Below are positions 1-7,486 of a stretch of DNA of 17,023 bases, piece after piece. Location of the stretch: positions 1 through 17,023 of the forward strand of contig CALGNY010000032.1 of the NCBI GenBank assembly GCA_937958375.1. The letters are read 5' to 3'. A program made the position numbers and the translations under genes. The DNA is from an uncultured Bacillaceae bacterium (lineage in GTDB: Bacteria > Bacillota > Bacilli > Bacillales > Alkalibacillaceae). The notes beneath the pieces are model-generated. The model had not been told where the DNA came from. It ran no database searches and saw nothing but the letters and a program-made list of their open reading frames with translations. Positions within the stretch are counted from its first letter, which is position 1; each line of letters begins with the position of its first letter.

Positions 1-36
1 GTGTTGAAAGGCGAAACAGGAACCGAATTGAAATAA
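1..36 (+). CDS. ricA: RicA (YmcA), C-terminal end only
   Basis: Only the last 11 codons and a TAA stop are inside the window. They read VLKGETGTELK in frame 1. This resembles the stretch LLKGETGSKVK near the C-terminus of B. subtilis YmcA/RicA as I remember it, and in B. subtilis ymcA lies directly upstream of cotE, as here. RicA is a small helical protein that forms a complex with RicF (YlbF) and RicT (YaaT). That complex affects mRNA processing by RNase Y, sporulation, competence and biofilm formation. The protein here ends right after this motif, without the longer tail of the B. subtilis protein. The call rests on 11 residues plus gene order, so it is good but not certain. Confidence 0.75.
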   Translation: MLKGETGTELK

Positions 37-43
37 GTGGAGA

Positions 44-70
44 AGCAGCCGAAAACTCGGCTGCTTTTTT
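44..70 (+). terminator. Intrinsic terminator after ricA
   Basis: A perfect 9-bp stem (44-52 with 57-65) closes an AAAC loop and runs into six T's at 65-70. It starts 8 bases after the ricA stop codon, so it ends that operon and separates it from cotE. Confidence 0.93.
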
Positions 71-98
71 GCATAGTTGGTCTCATTAGGCTCTATCG

Positions 99-223
99 GT
101 TGGAAAATCCTTTAGCAGTACCTATACCCCCGAATAAGCTCAAATCACAGGTGAAAAGTCCTCTAGAATCCGCCCGCCTGTGCCCCCGAATAAGCTAAAA
201 GCACGGAAGTAGAGTCCCCTAAA
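99..223. repeat. Degenerate direct repeat, about 56-bp period
   Basis: The 14-base string CCCCCGAATAAGCT occurs exactly at 127-140 and 183-196, 56 bases apart. Similarity continues downstream: 141-167 resembles 197-223, with shared elements such as CAC and AGTCCYCTA. A related AATCCTTTAG string at about 106-115 precedes the first core, suggesting remnants of a third unit. No ORF or recognised element covers it. It lies in the 380-base gene-free stretch between the ricA terminator and cotE; the rest of that stretch (about 225-400) is A-rich and shows nothing else I recognise. Confidence 0.6.
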
Positions 224-408
224 CACGTCTACCCACTCAAATCTTGATAAATTTCTCAAAAAGCGATAAAGAAAACGATGATTAACAAGAACACCTAACT
301 AAAACCCAAAAACCTTCCCAAGCAAATCACCTTTTCCTAGACGAATACATAGATATAAAAGAACAATAGCCTAATGACTGAAAAAAATCACAACAAACAC
401 CCAGAAAG

Positions 409-417
409 CATACGATA
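409..417 (+). promoter_or_regulatory. Possible sporulation (SigK/SigE-type) -10 of cotE
   Basis: CATACGATA fits the SigK -10 pattern CATAnnnTA and is also close to the SigE -10. It sits 32 bases before the cotE start and just upstream of the ribosome-binding site. The B. subtilis cotE gene is transcribed in the mother cell by SigE and SigK. No convincing -35 is visible (weak AC-containing sequence around 388-395), so this is an inference from a short match plus context. Confidence 0.4.
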
Positions 418-449
418 CAGTGGCTTGATTACAAGGAGGAGGAATGTAG

Positions 450-977
450 ATGAGTGATCGTGACTATCGCGAAATCATCACGAAGGCTGTTTGCGGTAAA
501 GGGAAAAAGTTCAGTGAAACGACCCATATGTGTGCACCACATCATAAACCAAATAGCATTTTAGGATGCTGGATCATCAATCACAATTACGAAGCACGAA
601 AACGCGGACATATTGTTGAAGTAAGCGGTTCATATGATATTAACGTATGGTACTCCTATAACAACAACACGAAAACGAGTGTCATTACGGAACGGAAACA
701 ATACGTTGACAAAATTCCGATTTCCATGAAGGATCAAAATACGATTTCCAACCATTTCGATGTCATCGCAAGAGCCACCAAACAACCGAACACATTAGAG
801 TGCGAGATTTCGGAAAAAGGCAATCAGATCAAAGTGGAATTGGAGCGCGAATTCGTGGTGGACCTGATTGGCGAAACGAAAGTATGGGCTAAAATCGAGC
901 CTAACGGATTTGACGAAAACTATGTTGATTTCGATGAATTAGAGTCCGAACTTGCAGATATTGAAGTGAAGGATTGA
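450..977 (+). CDS. cotE: Outer spore coat morphogenetic protein CotE
   Basis: CotE is the mother-cell protein that assembles the outer coat layer around the forespore and recruits many other coat proteins. The 175-residue product matches the family along its length. The N-terminal YREIITKAV block comes first, then the signature ILGCWIINH with NVWYSY downstream (about residues 37-72). VEREFVVDLIGETKV follows (about 126-142), and the tail is strongly acidic and rich in Asp/Glu. The B. subtilis protein is 181 residues with the same acidic end. The start follows a strong AAGGAGGAGG ribosome-binding site at 432-441. It stands alone between two terminators, downstream of ricA and upstream of mutS as in B. 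subtilis. Its presence shows that the organism forms spores. Confidence 0.97.
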   Translation: MSDRDYREIITKAVCGKGKKFSETTHMCAPHHKPNSILGCWIINHNYEARKRGHIVEVSGSYDINVWYSYNNNTKTSVITERKQYVDKIPISMKDQNTISNHFDVIARATKQPNTLECEISEKGNQIKVELEREFVVDLIGETKVWAKIEPNGFDENYVDFDELESELADIEVKD

Positions 978-997
978 TGACTCCTGTTGCTCACAAG

Positions 998-1034
998 CAG
1001 ACTGATCACATTTGGTCAGTCTGTTCATTTTTTT
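998..1034 (+). terminator. Intrinsic terminator after cotE
   Basis: A 10-bp stem (998-1007 with 1014-1023, one G-T pair) with an ACATTT loop is followed by TTCATTTTTTT. It lies 20 bases after the cotE stop. Confidence 0.9.
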
Positions 1035-1067
1035 GATGGACGTAACTACTGAAGATTGAATATTTCG

Positions 1068-1078
1068 TGTGCTATAAT
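1068..1078 (+). promoter_or_regulatory. Extended -10 SigA promoter of mutSL-miaA-hfq
   Basis: A perfect TATAAT at 1073-1078 is preceded by TGC (1070-1072), giving a TGnTATAAT extended -10. The -35 at the correct distance (about 1050-1055) is poor. Transcription would start near 1085, about 28 bases before the mutS start codon. The longer reading frame with an ATG at 1056 would place the start codon inside the promoter, which argues against that start. Confidence 0.75.
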
Positions 1079-1112
1079 GAAGGCAGGCTCAAGCAATTGG
1101 AGGATTAATATC

Positions 1113-3662
1113 ATGCCAGAATACACCCCAATGATCCAACAATATTTAAAAATCAAATCAGAATACAATGACGCATTTTTGTTTTTTCGATTAGGCGATT
1201 TTTATGAATTGTTTTTTGATGATGCGTTAAAAGCAGCTAAGGAATTAGAGATTACATTGACACAGCGAGATGGAGGGGTTAAAGAAAAAATCCCGATGTG
1301 TGGGGTACCGTATCATTCCGCTGAAAGTTACATAAAAACATTGATTGATAAAGGCTTTAAAGTAGCCATCTGTGAACAAGTAGAAGATCCAAAGACCGCT
1401 AAAGGTGTTGTAAAGCGGGAAGTCATTCAGGTCATTACGCCTGGAACCATCATGGAAGGCAGTATGCTGAATGAAAATGAAAATAATTATCTAGCATCAC
1501 TTTACCCGGTAGGTGAAGGCTACGTCGTATCTTATGTCGATCTCTCAACGGGTGAAGCGTTCATCAGTCTTGTCACAGGTACGTTTAAAGAAGTGATCGG
1601 CGAATTGTATAACCGCCCCGTTAAGGAAATCGTATTGCCTAGTGATTTTCCGTCCAGGCTAAAAGAAGAGTTGACGCATTATTTGAATGTCACCTTATCA
1701 ACCGAAGAAGAGAATCACATTCCTGAGGAGTTCGGTGATCTTGTCGAGCACCTAGAAGACAAGCGATGTGTGACAGGATTCGGATTTCTATTCCAATATA
1801 TTTTTCATTCACAAAAACGCTTTATCGCTCATTTGCAGAAAGTGCAATACATTGAATTAGACCATTTCATGAAACTCGACCTGTACTCCAAACGAAACTT
1901 GGAGTTAATGGAGTCGTTAAGGGATCAAAGCAGGAAAGGGACATTGCTTTCTGTGTTGGACCGGACCGTCACTGCAATGGGTTCAAGATTAATGAAAAAG
2001 TGGATCGATCGTCCGCTCCTATCAAAATCAGCGATCGCACAACGCCATGAACAAGTTCGAATCTTTATGGACGCCTTTATGGAACGGGAAGAACTGAAAG
2101 AGGCGCTTAAAAACGTTTACGATTTGGAACGCTTGGCAGGACGAATTTCATATGGAAACGTCAATGCCAGAGATCTGTTGCAATTAAAGAAATCATTGGG
2201 CGCATTGCCCGAGATTAAAGAATTATTGAATTCATTGGAACATGATTCGGTTCGTCAATTGATGGATGACATTGAACCATTTCGAGAAATTTACACCCTG
2301 CTGGATGATGCATTGGCAGACAATCCACCAATTTCGATTACAGAAGGCGACATCATCAAAGATGGATTTAATCAGGAACTTGATGAATATCGTGAAGCCA
2401 ATCGAAATGGGAAAGCATGGATTGCTCAGCTAGAGGCAAGGGAAAAGGAAGCGACAGGAATCAGGTCGCTGAAAGTCGGATTTAACAAAGTGTTTGGGTA
2501 TTATATTGAGGTGACGAAAGCCAACCTCGCCAACTTGGAAGAAGGACGGTACGAACGGAAGCAAACGCTCACCAATGCTGAACGCTTTGTCACCCCTGAA
2601 CTAAAAGAAAAAGAGCGACTCATTTTAGAAGCGAGAGACAAAAGCACAAGCTTGGAATACGAATTATTCATCGAACTTCGTGAACGAATGAAACAATTCA
2701 TTCCGATACTTCAGTCACTCGCCGATCAAATGAGCACACTGGATTGCTTGATCAGTTTTGCGACGGTCAGTGAAGAAAACAATTATACACAACCGACATT
2801 AATGGACGAGCAAACGGTAATGATTCGTGAAGGCCGCCATCCGGTTGTTGAGCAAGTCATGAGTGATCAGTTCGTCCCAAACGATATCATCATGGACGAT
2901 CAAACAAATATCTTATTGATTACAGGTCCGAATATGGCCGGGAAAAGTACGTATATGAGGCAGACAGCCTTGATGATCATCATGAATCAAATTGGTTGCT
3001 TTATCCCTGCGACAGAGGCAAAAATGCCGGTGTTCGACCAAATCTTTACGCGAATTGGTGCGGCGGATGACCTTGTCTCGGGACAAAGTACGTTTATGGT
3101 TGAAATGCTCGAAGCGGAACACGCCGTCAGACACGCAACGGAAAAGAGTTTTATTTTACTCGATGAAATTGGACGAGGCACAAGTACATACGACGGTATG
3201 GCCCTTGCCCAATCGATTGTTGAGTATATTCATCAACATGTCGGGGCAAAAACCCTCTTTTCGACGCATTATCATGAATTGACGACGTTGGAGAAGACGT
3301 TGCCTTATTTGAAAAACGTCCATGTGGAAGTCGATGAAGAGAATGGTGAAGTGATTTTCCTACACCATATCAAAGATGGGAAAGCAGACAAAAGCTACGG
3401 GATCCACGTTGCCAAATTAGCTGATTTGCCGGAAGATATCATTTATCGCGCTTACCAACTACTCGAATCATTTGAAGCGACGAGTGTGATTCGGGAAGAG
3501 GAGCCACAGGAACAATTGAGTTTGTTCCAGGATGAACAAAGCAGTCATCCATTGACCAACCATGTTGAAATCATCGACCAATTAAAAGAAGCTAATTTAA
3601 TGAAAATGACACCGATCGATGCGATGAATTTTCTCCATCAATTAAAAGAAAAACTAGATTAA
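1113..3662 (+). CDS. mutS: DNA mismatch repair protein MutS
   Basis: MutS recognises base mismatches and small loops and uses ATP to form a sliding clamp that recruits MutL. With the start at 1113 the protein is 849 residues (B. subtilis 858). The mismatch-reading Phe-X-Glu is in GDFYE (F30, E32). The Walker A motif GPNMAGKS is at 605-612 and the Walker B/signature DEIGRGTS at 684-691. A QLSLF sliding-clamp-binding motif lies at 801-805 near the C-terminus, as expected for a MutS that is recruited by the replication clamp. The start was chosen because GGAGG at 1099-1103 is 9 bases upstream and the sequence MPEYTPMIQQYL matches family N-termini. An in-frame ATG at 1056 adds 19 unrelated residues that overlap the promoter. 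It is the first gene of the mutS-mutL-miaA-hfq run. Confidence 0.98.
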   Translation: MPEYTPMIQQYLKIKSEYNDAFLFFRLGDFYELFFDDALKAAKELEITLTQRDGGVKEKIPMCGVPYHSAESYIKTLIDKGFKVAICEQVEDPKTAKGVVKREVIQVITPGTIMEGSMLNENENNYLASLYPVGEGYVVSYVDLSTGEAFISLVTGTFKEVIGELYNRPVKEIVLPSDFPSRLKEELTHYLNVTLSTEEENHIPEEFGDLVEHLEDKRCVTGFGFLFQYIFHSQKRFIAHLQKVQYIELDHFMKLDLYSKRNLELMESLRDQSRKGTLLSVLDRTVTAMGSRLMKKWIDRPLLSKSAIAQRHEQVRIFMDAFMEREELKEALKNVYDLERLAGRISYGNVNARDLLQLKKSLGALPEIKELLNSLEHDSVRQLMDDIEPFREIYTLLDDALADNPPISITEGDIIKDGFNQELDEYREANRNGKAWIAQLEAREKEATGIRSLKVGFNKVFGYYIEVTKANLANLEEGRYERKQTLTNAERFVTPELKEKERLILEARDKSTSLEYELFIELRERMKQFIPILQSLADQMSTLDCLISFATVSEENNYTQPTLMDEQTVMIREGRHPVVEQVMSDQFVPNDIIMDDQTNILLITGPNMAGKSTYMRQTALMIIMNQIGCFIPATEAKMPVFDQIFTRIGAADDLVSGQSTFMVEMLEAEHAVRHATEKSFILLDEIGRGTSTYDGMALAQSIVEYIHQHVGAKTLFSTHYHELTTLEKTLPYLKNVHVEVDEENGEVIFLHHIKDGKADKSYGIHVAKLADLPEDIIYRAYQLLESFEATSVIREEEPQEQLSLFQDEQSSHPLTNHVEIIDQLKEANLMKMTPIDAMNFLHQLKEKLD

Positions 3663-3678
3663 GAGAAAGGAGGATCTT

Positions 3679-5553
3679 ATGAGTAAAATCGTCCAATTGC
3701 CTGATGAGCTATCGAATAAGATTGCTGCAGGTGAGGTGGTTGAACGGCCATCCTCCGTTGTGAAAGAATTAATAGAAAATGCGATTGACGCGGGTAGCAC
3801 ATGGATTAAGATTGAGCTGGACGAAGCGGGTTTGCGGTTGATTCGTGTCACCGATGATGGTGAAGGAATGGCAGAGGAAGATACGGAAAAGGCGTTCTTC
3901 CGTCATGCGACCAGTAAAATCACGAATGAACAAGAATTATTTCGCGTGAAAACACTCGGTTTTCGTGGGGAGGCATTAGCGAGTATAGCTTCTGTCAGTC
4001 ATCTGACGATCCGGACATCAACCGGTCACGAAAGTGGTACAGAACTTGTGATTCATGGTGGACAAGTAAAGCAAAAACAAAAATATACAAAGCGCCGTGG
4101 AACTGAAATCACTGTAGAGAATCTATTTTACAATACGCCGGCTCGTTTAAAATATCTGAAAACGGTCCATACTGAAATGGGACATATTATGGATTTAATC
4201 AATCGGATGGCATTGGCCCACGATGAGATTCGTTTCGAATGTCATCACAATGGAAAACGGGTCTTTTACTCACCAGGCAATGGAAAACTCCTTCAGGTCA
4301 TCCAGCAAATTTACGGAAAAAGCGTTGCCCAGCAGATGCTTTTGTTGGAAGATGAATCGTTGGACTACCAGATTCATGGATATCTTGCCAAGCCTGAAGT
4401 TACTAGATCGAACAGAAACTACATGACATTGATTGTAAACGGTCGGTATATCAAAAATTTCTCAATCAATAAAGCGATCCTGGAAGGTTATCATACCTTT
4501 TTGCCGATTGGCCGATATCCGATTGTCGTATTGAAAGTAGAAATGGATCCATATTTGATAGACGTCAACGTTCATCCGGCTAAAACGGAAGTTCGATTCA
4601 GTAAAGAAAAAGAACTGTTTGAAGTCGTGAAAAACGCTGTTTATCAAGTCCTTCACTCGGAGCAATTGATTCCCGATGTGTCGCGCAAAGAAAAAACGAA
4701 ATCTGAACAGACCGAACTAGACTTTAGCTATGAAAAGAAAGAGCAGTCTGTTAAAGAAAACCCACTTGATTTCAAGCCGATTCAAACAACCAGTGAAACA
4801 GCGGAGAGGGCGCGTGAAGTTTTCGAGGGAGCGAGTGATGTTGAAAGATCAACGGAAAATCATCCTAGCGCTTCGCCAGTTGAAAATACGGAGCAGGTCA
4901 GTCAATATTCCTCCTCATCGACGATACATGCACTGGATGAATCAGCCCAGCCGTATGCGGAAGAACCGTCTCGGGTTCCACGAATGTATCCGATTGGCCA
5001 ATTACATGGAACGTATATTTTGGCTCAGAATGAAAATGGACTATACATGGTTGACCAGCATGCGGCACAAGAACGAATCAAATACGAATTTTATAAAGAA
5101 AAGTTGGGTAATCCTGAACAAGAGACCCAGCAGCTCGCCGTTCCACTTCAATTCGAATTTACGAATCAAGAAGCTGCTACGATCATCGAGCATAATGAAA
5201 AATTACAATCGATTGGATTATTTATGGAGCCTTTCGGTGATACGACCTTTCTTATTCGCTCATACCCTAGTTGGTTTCCTGCGGGTGAAGAAGAAAGCAT
5301 TTTAAGGGATATGGTCAATGAACTGATTGACGGAAGAGCGATCGATCTCGTTAAAATTCGGGAAGAGGCTGCCATTTTAATGTCTTGTAAGCGTTCGATC
5401 AAGGCCAATCACTATTTGAGCCACCAAGAAATGGACTATTTACTCGAAGAACTGGGTAGCTGTAACGATCCATACACCTGTCCGCATGGTCGACCTGTCA
5501 TTGTCTTTTTCAGCGACTATGAGATCCAAAAGATGTTCAAACGGATCATGTAA
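3679..5553 (+). CDS. mutL: DNA mismatch repair endonuclease MutL
   Basis: MutL is an ATP-driven matchmaker and, in bacteria without MutH, the strand-nicking endonuclease of mismatch repair. The product is 624 residues (B. subtilis 627). The N-terminal GHKL ATPase shows ELIENAIDAG (30-39), DDGEGM (59-64) and GFRGEAL (94-100). A variable, polar linker (about 335-430) leads to the C-terminal nuclease/dimerisation domain. There the metal-binding motif DQHAAQERIKYE (459-470), SCKRSIKAN (569-577) and CPHGRPV (601-607) are all intact, so nicking activity is expected. A strong AAAGGAGG (3666-3673) precedes the start, 16 bases after the mutS stop, which indicates a shared transcript. Other long frames across this gene are shadows of it. 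Confidence 0.98.
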   Translation: MSKIVQLPDELSNKIAAGEVVERPSSVVKELIENAIDAGSTWIKIELDEAGLRLIRVTDDGEGMAEEDTEKAFFRHATSKITNEQELFRVKTLGFRGEALASIASVSHLTIRTSTGHESGTELVIHGGQVKQKQKYTKRRGTEITVENLFYNTPARLKYLKTVHTEMGHIMDLINRMALAHDEIRFECHHNGKRVFYSPGNGKLLQVIQQIYGKSVAQQMLLLEDESLDYQIHGYLAKPEVTRSNRNYMTLIVNGRYIKNFSINKAILEGYHTFLPIGRYPIVVLKVEMDPYLIDVNVHPAKTEVRFSKEKELFEVVKNAVYQVLHSEQLIPDVSRKEKTKSEQTELDFSYEKKEQSVKENPLDFKPIQTTSETAERAREVFEGASDVERSTENHPSASPVENTEQVSQYSSSSTIHALDESAQPYAEEPSRVPRMYPIGQLHGTYILAQNENGLYMVDQHAAQERIKYEFYKEKLGNPEQETQQLAVPLQFEFTNQEAATIIEHNEKLQSIGLFMEPFGDTTFLIRSYPSWFPAGEEESILRDMVNELIDGRAIDLVKIREEAAILMSCKRSIKANHYLSHQEMDYLLEELGSCNDPYTCPHGRPVIVFFSDYEIQKMFKRIM

Positions 5554-5572
5554 GAGGTAGGAGAGAAATAAG

Positions 5573-6520
5573 ATGAAACCGAAAATCATCAGTGTCGTCG
5601 GGCCCACAGCTGTGGGGAAAACCAATGTAGGAATTGAAATTTGCAAGCGATTTGATGGGGAAGTCATCAATGGTGACGCCATTCAAATTTATCGTCAGTT
5701 TGATATTGGTTCTGCAAAAGCTTCACTTGAGGAGCAAGCAGGCATCCCACATCATCTGATCGACTATTTAGATCCTACTGAAAATTACTCGGCATCTGAT
5801 TTTCAAATGGATGTGAAACAAAAAGCTCTTGAAATCGAAAGTCGTGGAAAAGTTCCTGTTCTAGTCGGTGGAACAGGGTTCTATGTTCAATCCGCTCTAT
5901 ATGATTTTAATTTTCCAGAGGTAAAAAGAGATGAGGCATATAGTAAAAAGCTTCTTTCTGATATTGAACGAGAAGGAATTGAACCGTATTATGAACGATT
6001 AAAAGAAGTTGATCCGGAACAGGCCGAGAGAATTCATCCGAATAACATCAGAAGAGTGATTCGTGCGCTTGAAGTGTATGAATCGACCGGTAAACCCATG
6101 TCAGTTTATGAAAAAGAACAATCAGCAGAATCAAGTTACCGACCGTGGTTAATCGGTTTGACGATGGAGCGCTCTCTGTTGTATGAACGAATCAATCTGC
6201 GTGTAGATCATATGATTGAACAAGGGCTGATTGATGAAGCCAAGCAATTATATGATCGTTATGGACCTGATGTACAACCGATGCAAGGGATTGGATATAA
6301 AGAGTGGATTCCTTATTTCAAAGACGAGTATGATCGGGAAGAAGCCATTGAACGCGTCAAACGAAACACCAGGCGATTCGCCAAGCGTCAATTGACTTAT
6401 TTCCGGAATAAATTCCACGAAATCCAGTGGTATGAGGTCGATTTAGACCAACCAGAAAAATTTTTTTCATCAATTTTTTCGGATTTAGAAGGATTTCTTC
6501 TAAATGGAGAGAATAGTTAA
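5573..6520 (+). CDS. miaA: tRNA dimethylallyltransferase MiaA
   Basis: MiaA transfers a dimethylallyl group from dimethylallyl diphosphate to N6 of A37 in tRNAs that read codons beginning with U; MiaB then methylthiolates the product. The protein is 315 residues, the usual length. It shows the P-loop GPTAVGKT (10-17), the conserved Asp in NGDAIQIYR (D35), GSAK, PHHLIDYLDP, GGTGFYV (99-105) and the RRVIRALEVYESTGKP block. At residue 36 the usual Ser of the D-S-x-Q motif is Ala; the preceding Asp is retained, so activity is still likely. The start follows a moderate AGGAGAG ribosome-binding site and sits 19 bases after mutL. The last codons contain a perfect 9-bp inverted repeat (6483-6505) just before hfq. 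Confidence 0.97.
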   Translation: MKPKIISVVGPTAVGKTNVGIEICKRFDGEVINGDAIQIYRQFDIGSAKASLEEQAGIPHHLIDYLDPTENYSASDFQMDVKQKALEIESRGKVPVLVGGTGFYVQSALYDFNFPEVKRDEAYSKKLLSDIEREGIEPYYERLKEVDPEQAERIHPNNIRRVIRALEVYESTGKPMSVYEKEQSAESSYRPWLIGLTMERSLLYERINLRVDHMIEQGLIDEAKQLYDRYGPDVQPMQGIGYKEWIPYFKDEYDREEAIERVKRNTRRFAKRQLTYFRNKFHEIQWYEVDLDQPEKFFSSIFSDLEGFLLNGENS

Positions 6521-6552
6521 AAGTAGTAGATAGAAAGAGGAGGAATTTTCAA

Positions 6553-6774
6553 GTGGCAAATGCAGCGAATGTACAAGACACGTATTTGAACAAACTGAGG
6601 AAAGAAAAGATCTTTTTGACGGTGTTCCTGACCAACGGATTCCAATTAAGAGGTGTTATCAAATCATTTGATAACTTTACGATTCTAATTGAAACCGACG
6701 GGAAACAGCAATTGATCTTTAAGCATGCGATCTCTACGTTTGCACCATCGAAAAATGTTGATTTGGACTCATAA
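6553..6774 (+). CDS. hfq: RNA chaperone Hfq
   Basis: Hfq is a small Sm-like protein that forms a hexameric ring and binds RNA. In Bacillus its role in small-RNA regulation is much weaker than in enterobacteria. The 73-residue product carries the Sm1 region FLTNGFQLRGVIKSFDNFTILIE and the Sm2 motif YKHA-type IFKHAIS at about residues 55-61. It is of the short Bacillus form without the long C-terminal tail of enteric Hfq. Translation begins at GTG; GAGGAGG at 6537-6543 lies 9 bases upstream and no in-frame ATG is available. It follows miaA by 32 bases, the usual miaA-hfq pairing, and is last in the mutS run. Confidence 0.97.
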   Translation: MANAANVQDTYLNKLRKEKIFLTVFLTNGFQLRGVIKSFDNFTILIETDGKQQLIFKHAISTFAPSKNVDLDS

Positions 6775-6812
6775 GCAACGAACGGGAAATCATACGTATA
6801 TTATTTGTTTGA

Positions 6813-6845
6813 AGCCTGCCATTCATTTGGCAGGCTATTCATTTT
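6813..6845 (+). terminator. Hairpin terminator after hfq
   Basis: A perfect 8-bp GC-rich stem (AGCCTGCC, 6813-6820, with 6829-6836) and an 8-base loop are followed by a T-rich tail ATTCATTTT. The tail is not a clean T-run, so efficiency is uncertain, but position and stem suit the end of the operon. Confidence 0.7.
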
Positions 6846-6921
6846 GTGCTGCTCGGGTGGGACTGGCTCGGTTGTTGATCAGATAAAATCTGATTTGATT
6901 TTGGTAGGTTCAGATGAAGCT

Positions 6922-7324
6922 TTTTGTCCAATAGGTGCTTTTGGTTTCCAATAGAACGAAATTTTATCCAATTGGCGAAATGATTTTCTAATAGAGGCAT
7001 CAATTTTCCAATAGAAGTTGAATTTTGTCCATATAAAGCTGGTTTTTGTCCATTAGATTTCCGAAAACGTCCAATAGGAGATGCATATCGTCCAATAGGA
7101 AGGTGTATTGTCCAATTGGCAAAAGAATTGTCCAATAGATGTTCTCATTTTCCAATAGATCGTGCTTTTGTCCAATAGATCGTATGAATTTCCATTAGAA
7201 ATTGATTTTTTTCAATAAGATTTTAATTTTGTCCATTAAGATTTAAAATTTCGTCCAAATAAAACGGTCATTTTTCCAATTACACTAGCAAAATTCCAAT
7301 AGATGGATAAGTTTTCCTAATAGG
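6922..7324. repeat. Array of about 20 degenerate 20-21-bp units, core TCCAATAG
   Basis: Cores aligned to TCCAATAG begin at 6927, 6947, 6967, 6987, 7007, 7028, 7049, 7070, 7091, 7111, 7131, 7151, 7171, 7191, 7211, 7232, 7254, 7275, 7295 and 7315. Nine are exact; the others carry one to three changes, such as TCCAATTG, TCCATTAG or TCTAATAG. Each core is usually preceded by T's or TTTG, and the remaining bases of the unit are variable. The array fills most of the 712-base gap between hfq and hflX. It does not look like CRISPR: the conserved part is too short, degenerate and without unique full-length spacers. The flanks (6846-6921 and 7325-7430) hold no gene I can support. Confidence 0.9.
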
Positions 7325-7433
7325 ACAAGGCAGATGCAATGCAAAATGACATCAAAATTGATTTTAATCAAAATTGCAGATACTCGAATTTCCCACGACA
7401 TTGAAGAAGGATGAATTCTACCATAATTCCCGT

Positions 7434-7439
7434 TATAAT
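7434..7439 (+). promoter_or_regulatory. Probable SigA -10 of hflX-ynbB
   Basis: A perfect TATAAT lies 48 bases before the hflX start. The -35 at a 17-base distance (ATGAAT, 7411-7416) is weak. The context, after a gene-free stretch and before a two-gene unit, supports a promoter here. Confidence 0.5.
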
Positions 7440-7486
7440 AGGGAATGGTATAGGTGAGAACGACTGATGATCAAAGGAGTTTTTGA

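Noticed and set aside
4730..5305. 191-codon plus-strand ORF inside mutL
   Set aside because: It is a shadow frame of the intact mutL gene, with basic low-complexity composition and no family match.
6839..7135. Minus-strand ORF of 98 codons with repeated IGR/NW motifs
   Set aside because: Its repeats come directly from the 20-21 base DNA array (where the period is 21 it keeps the frame for 7 codons). There is no ribosome-binding site, and the array continues beyond the ORF with frame-breaking 20-base steps.
6922..7324. CRISPR array
   Set aside because: The conserved part is only about 8 bases and degenerate, the period is 20-21 bases, and no cas genes are present.
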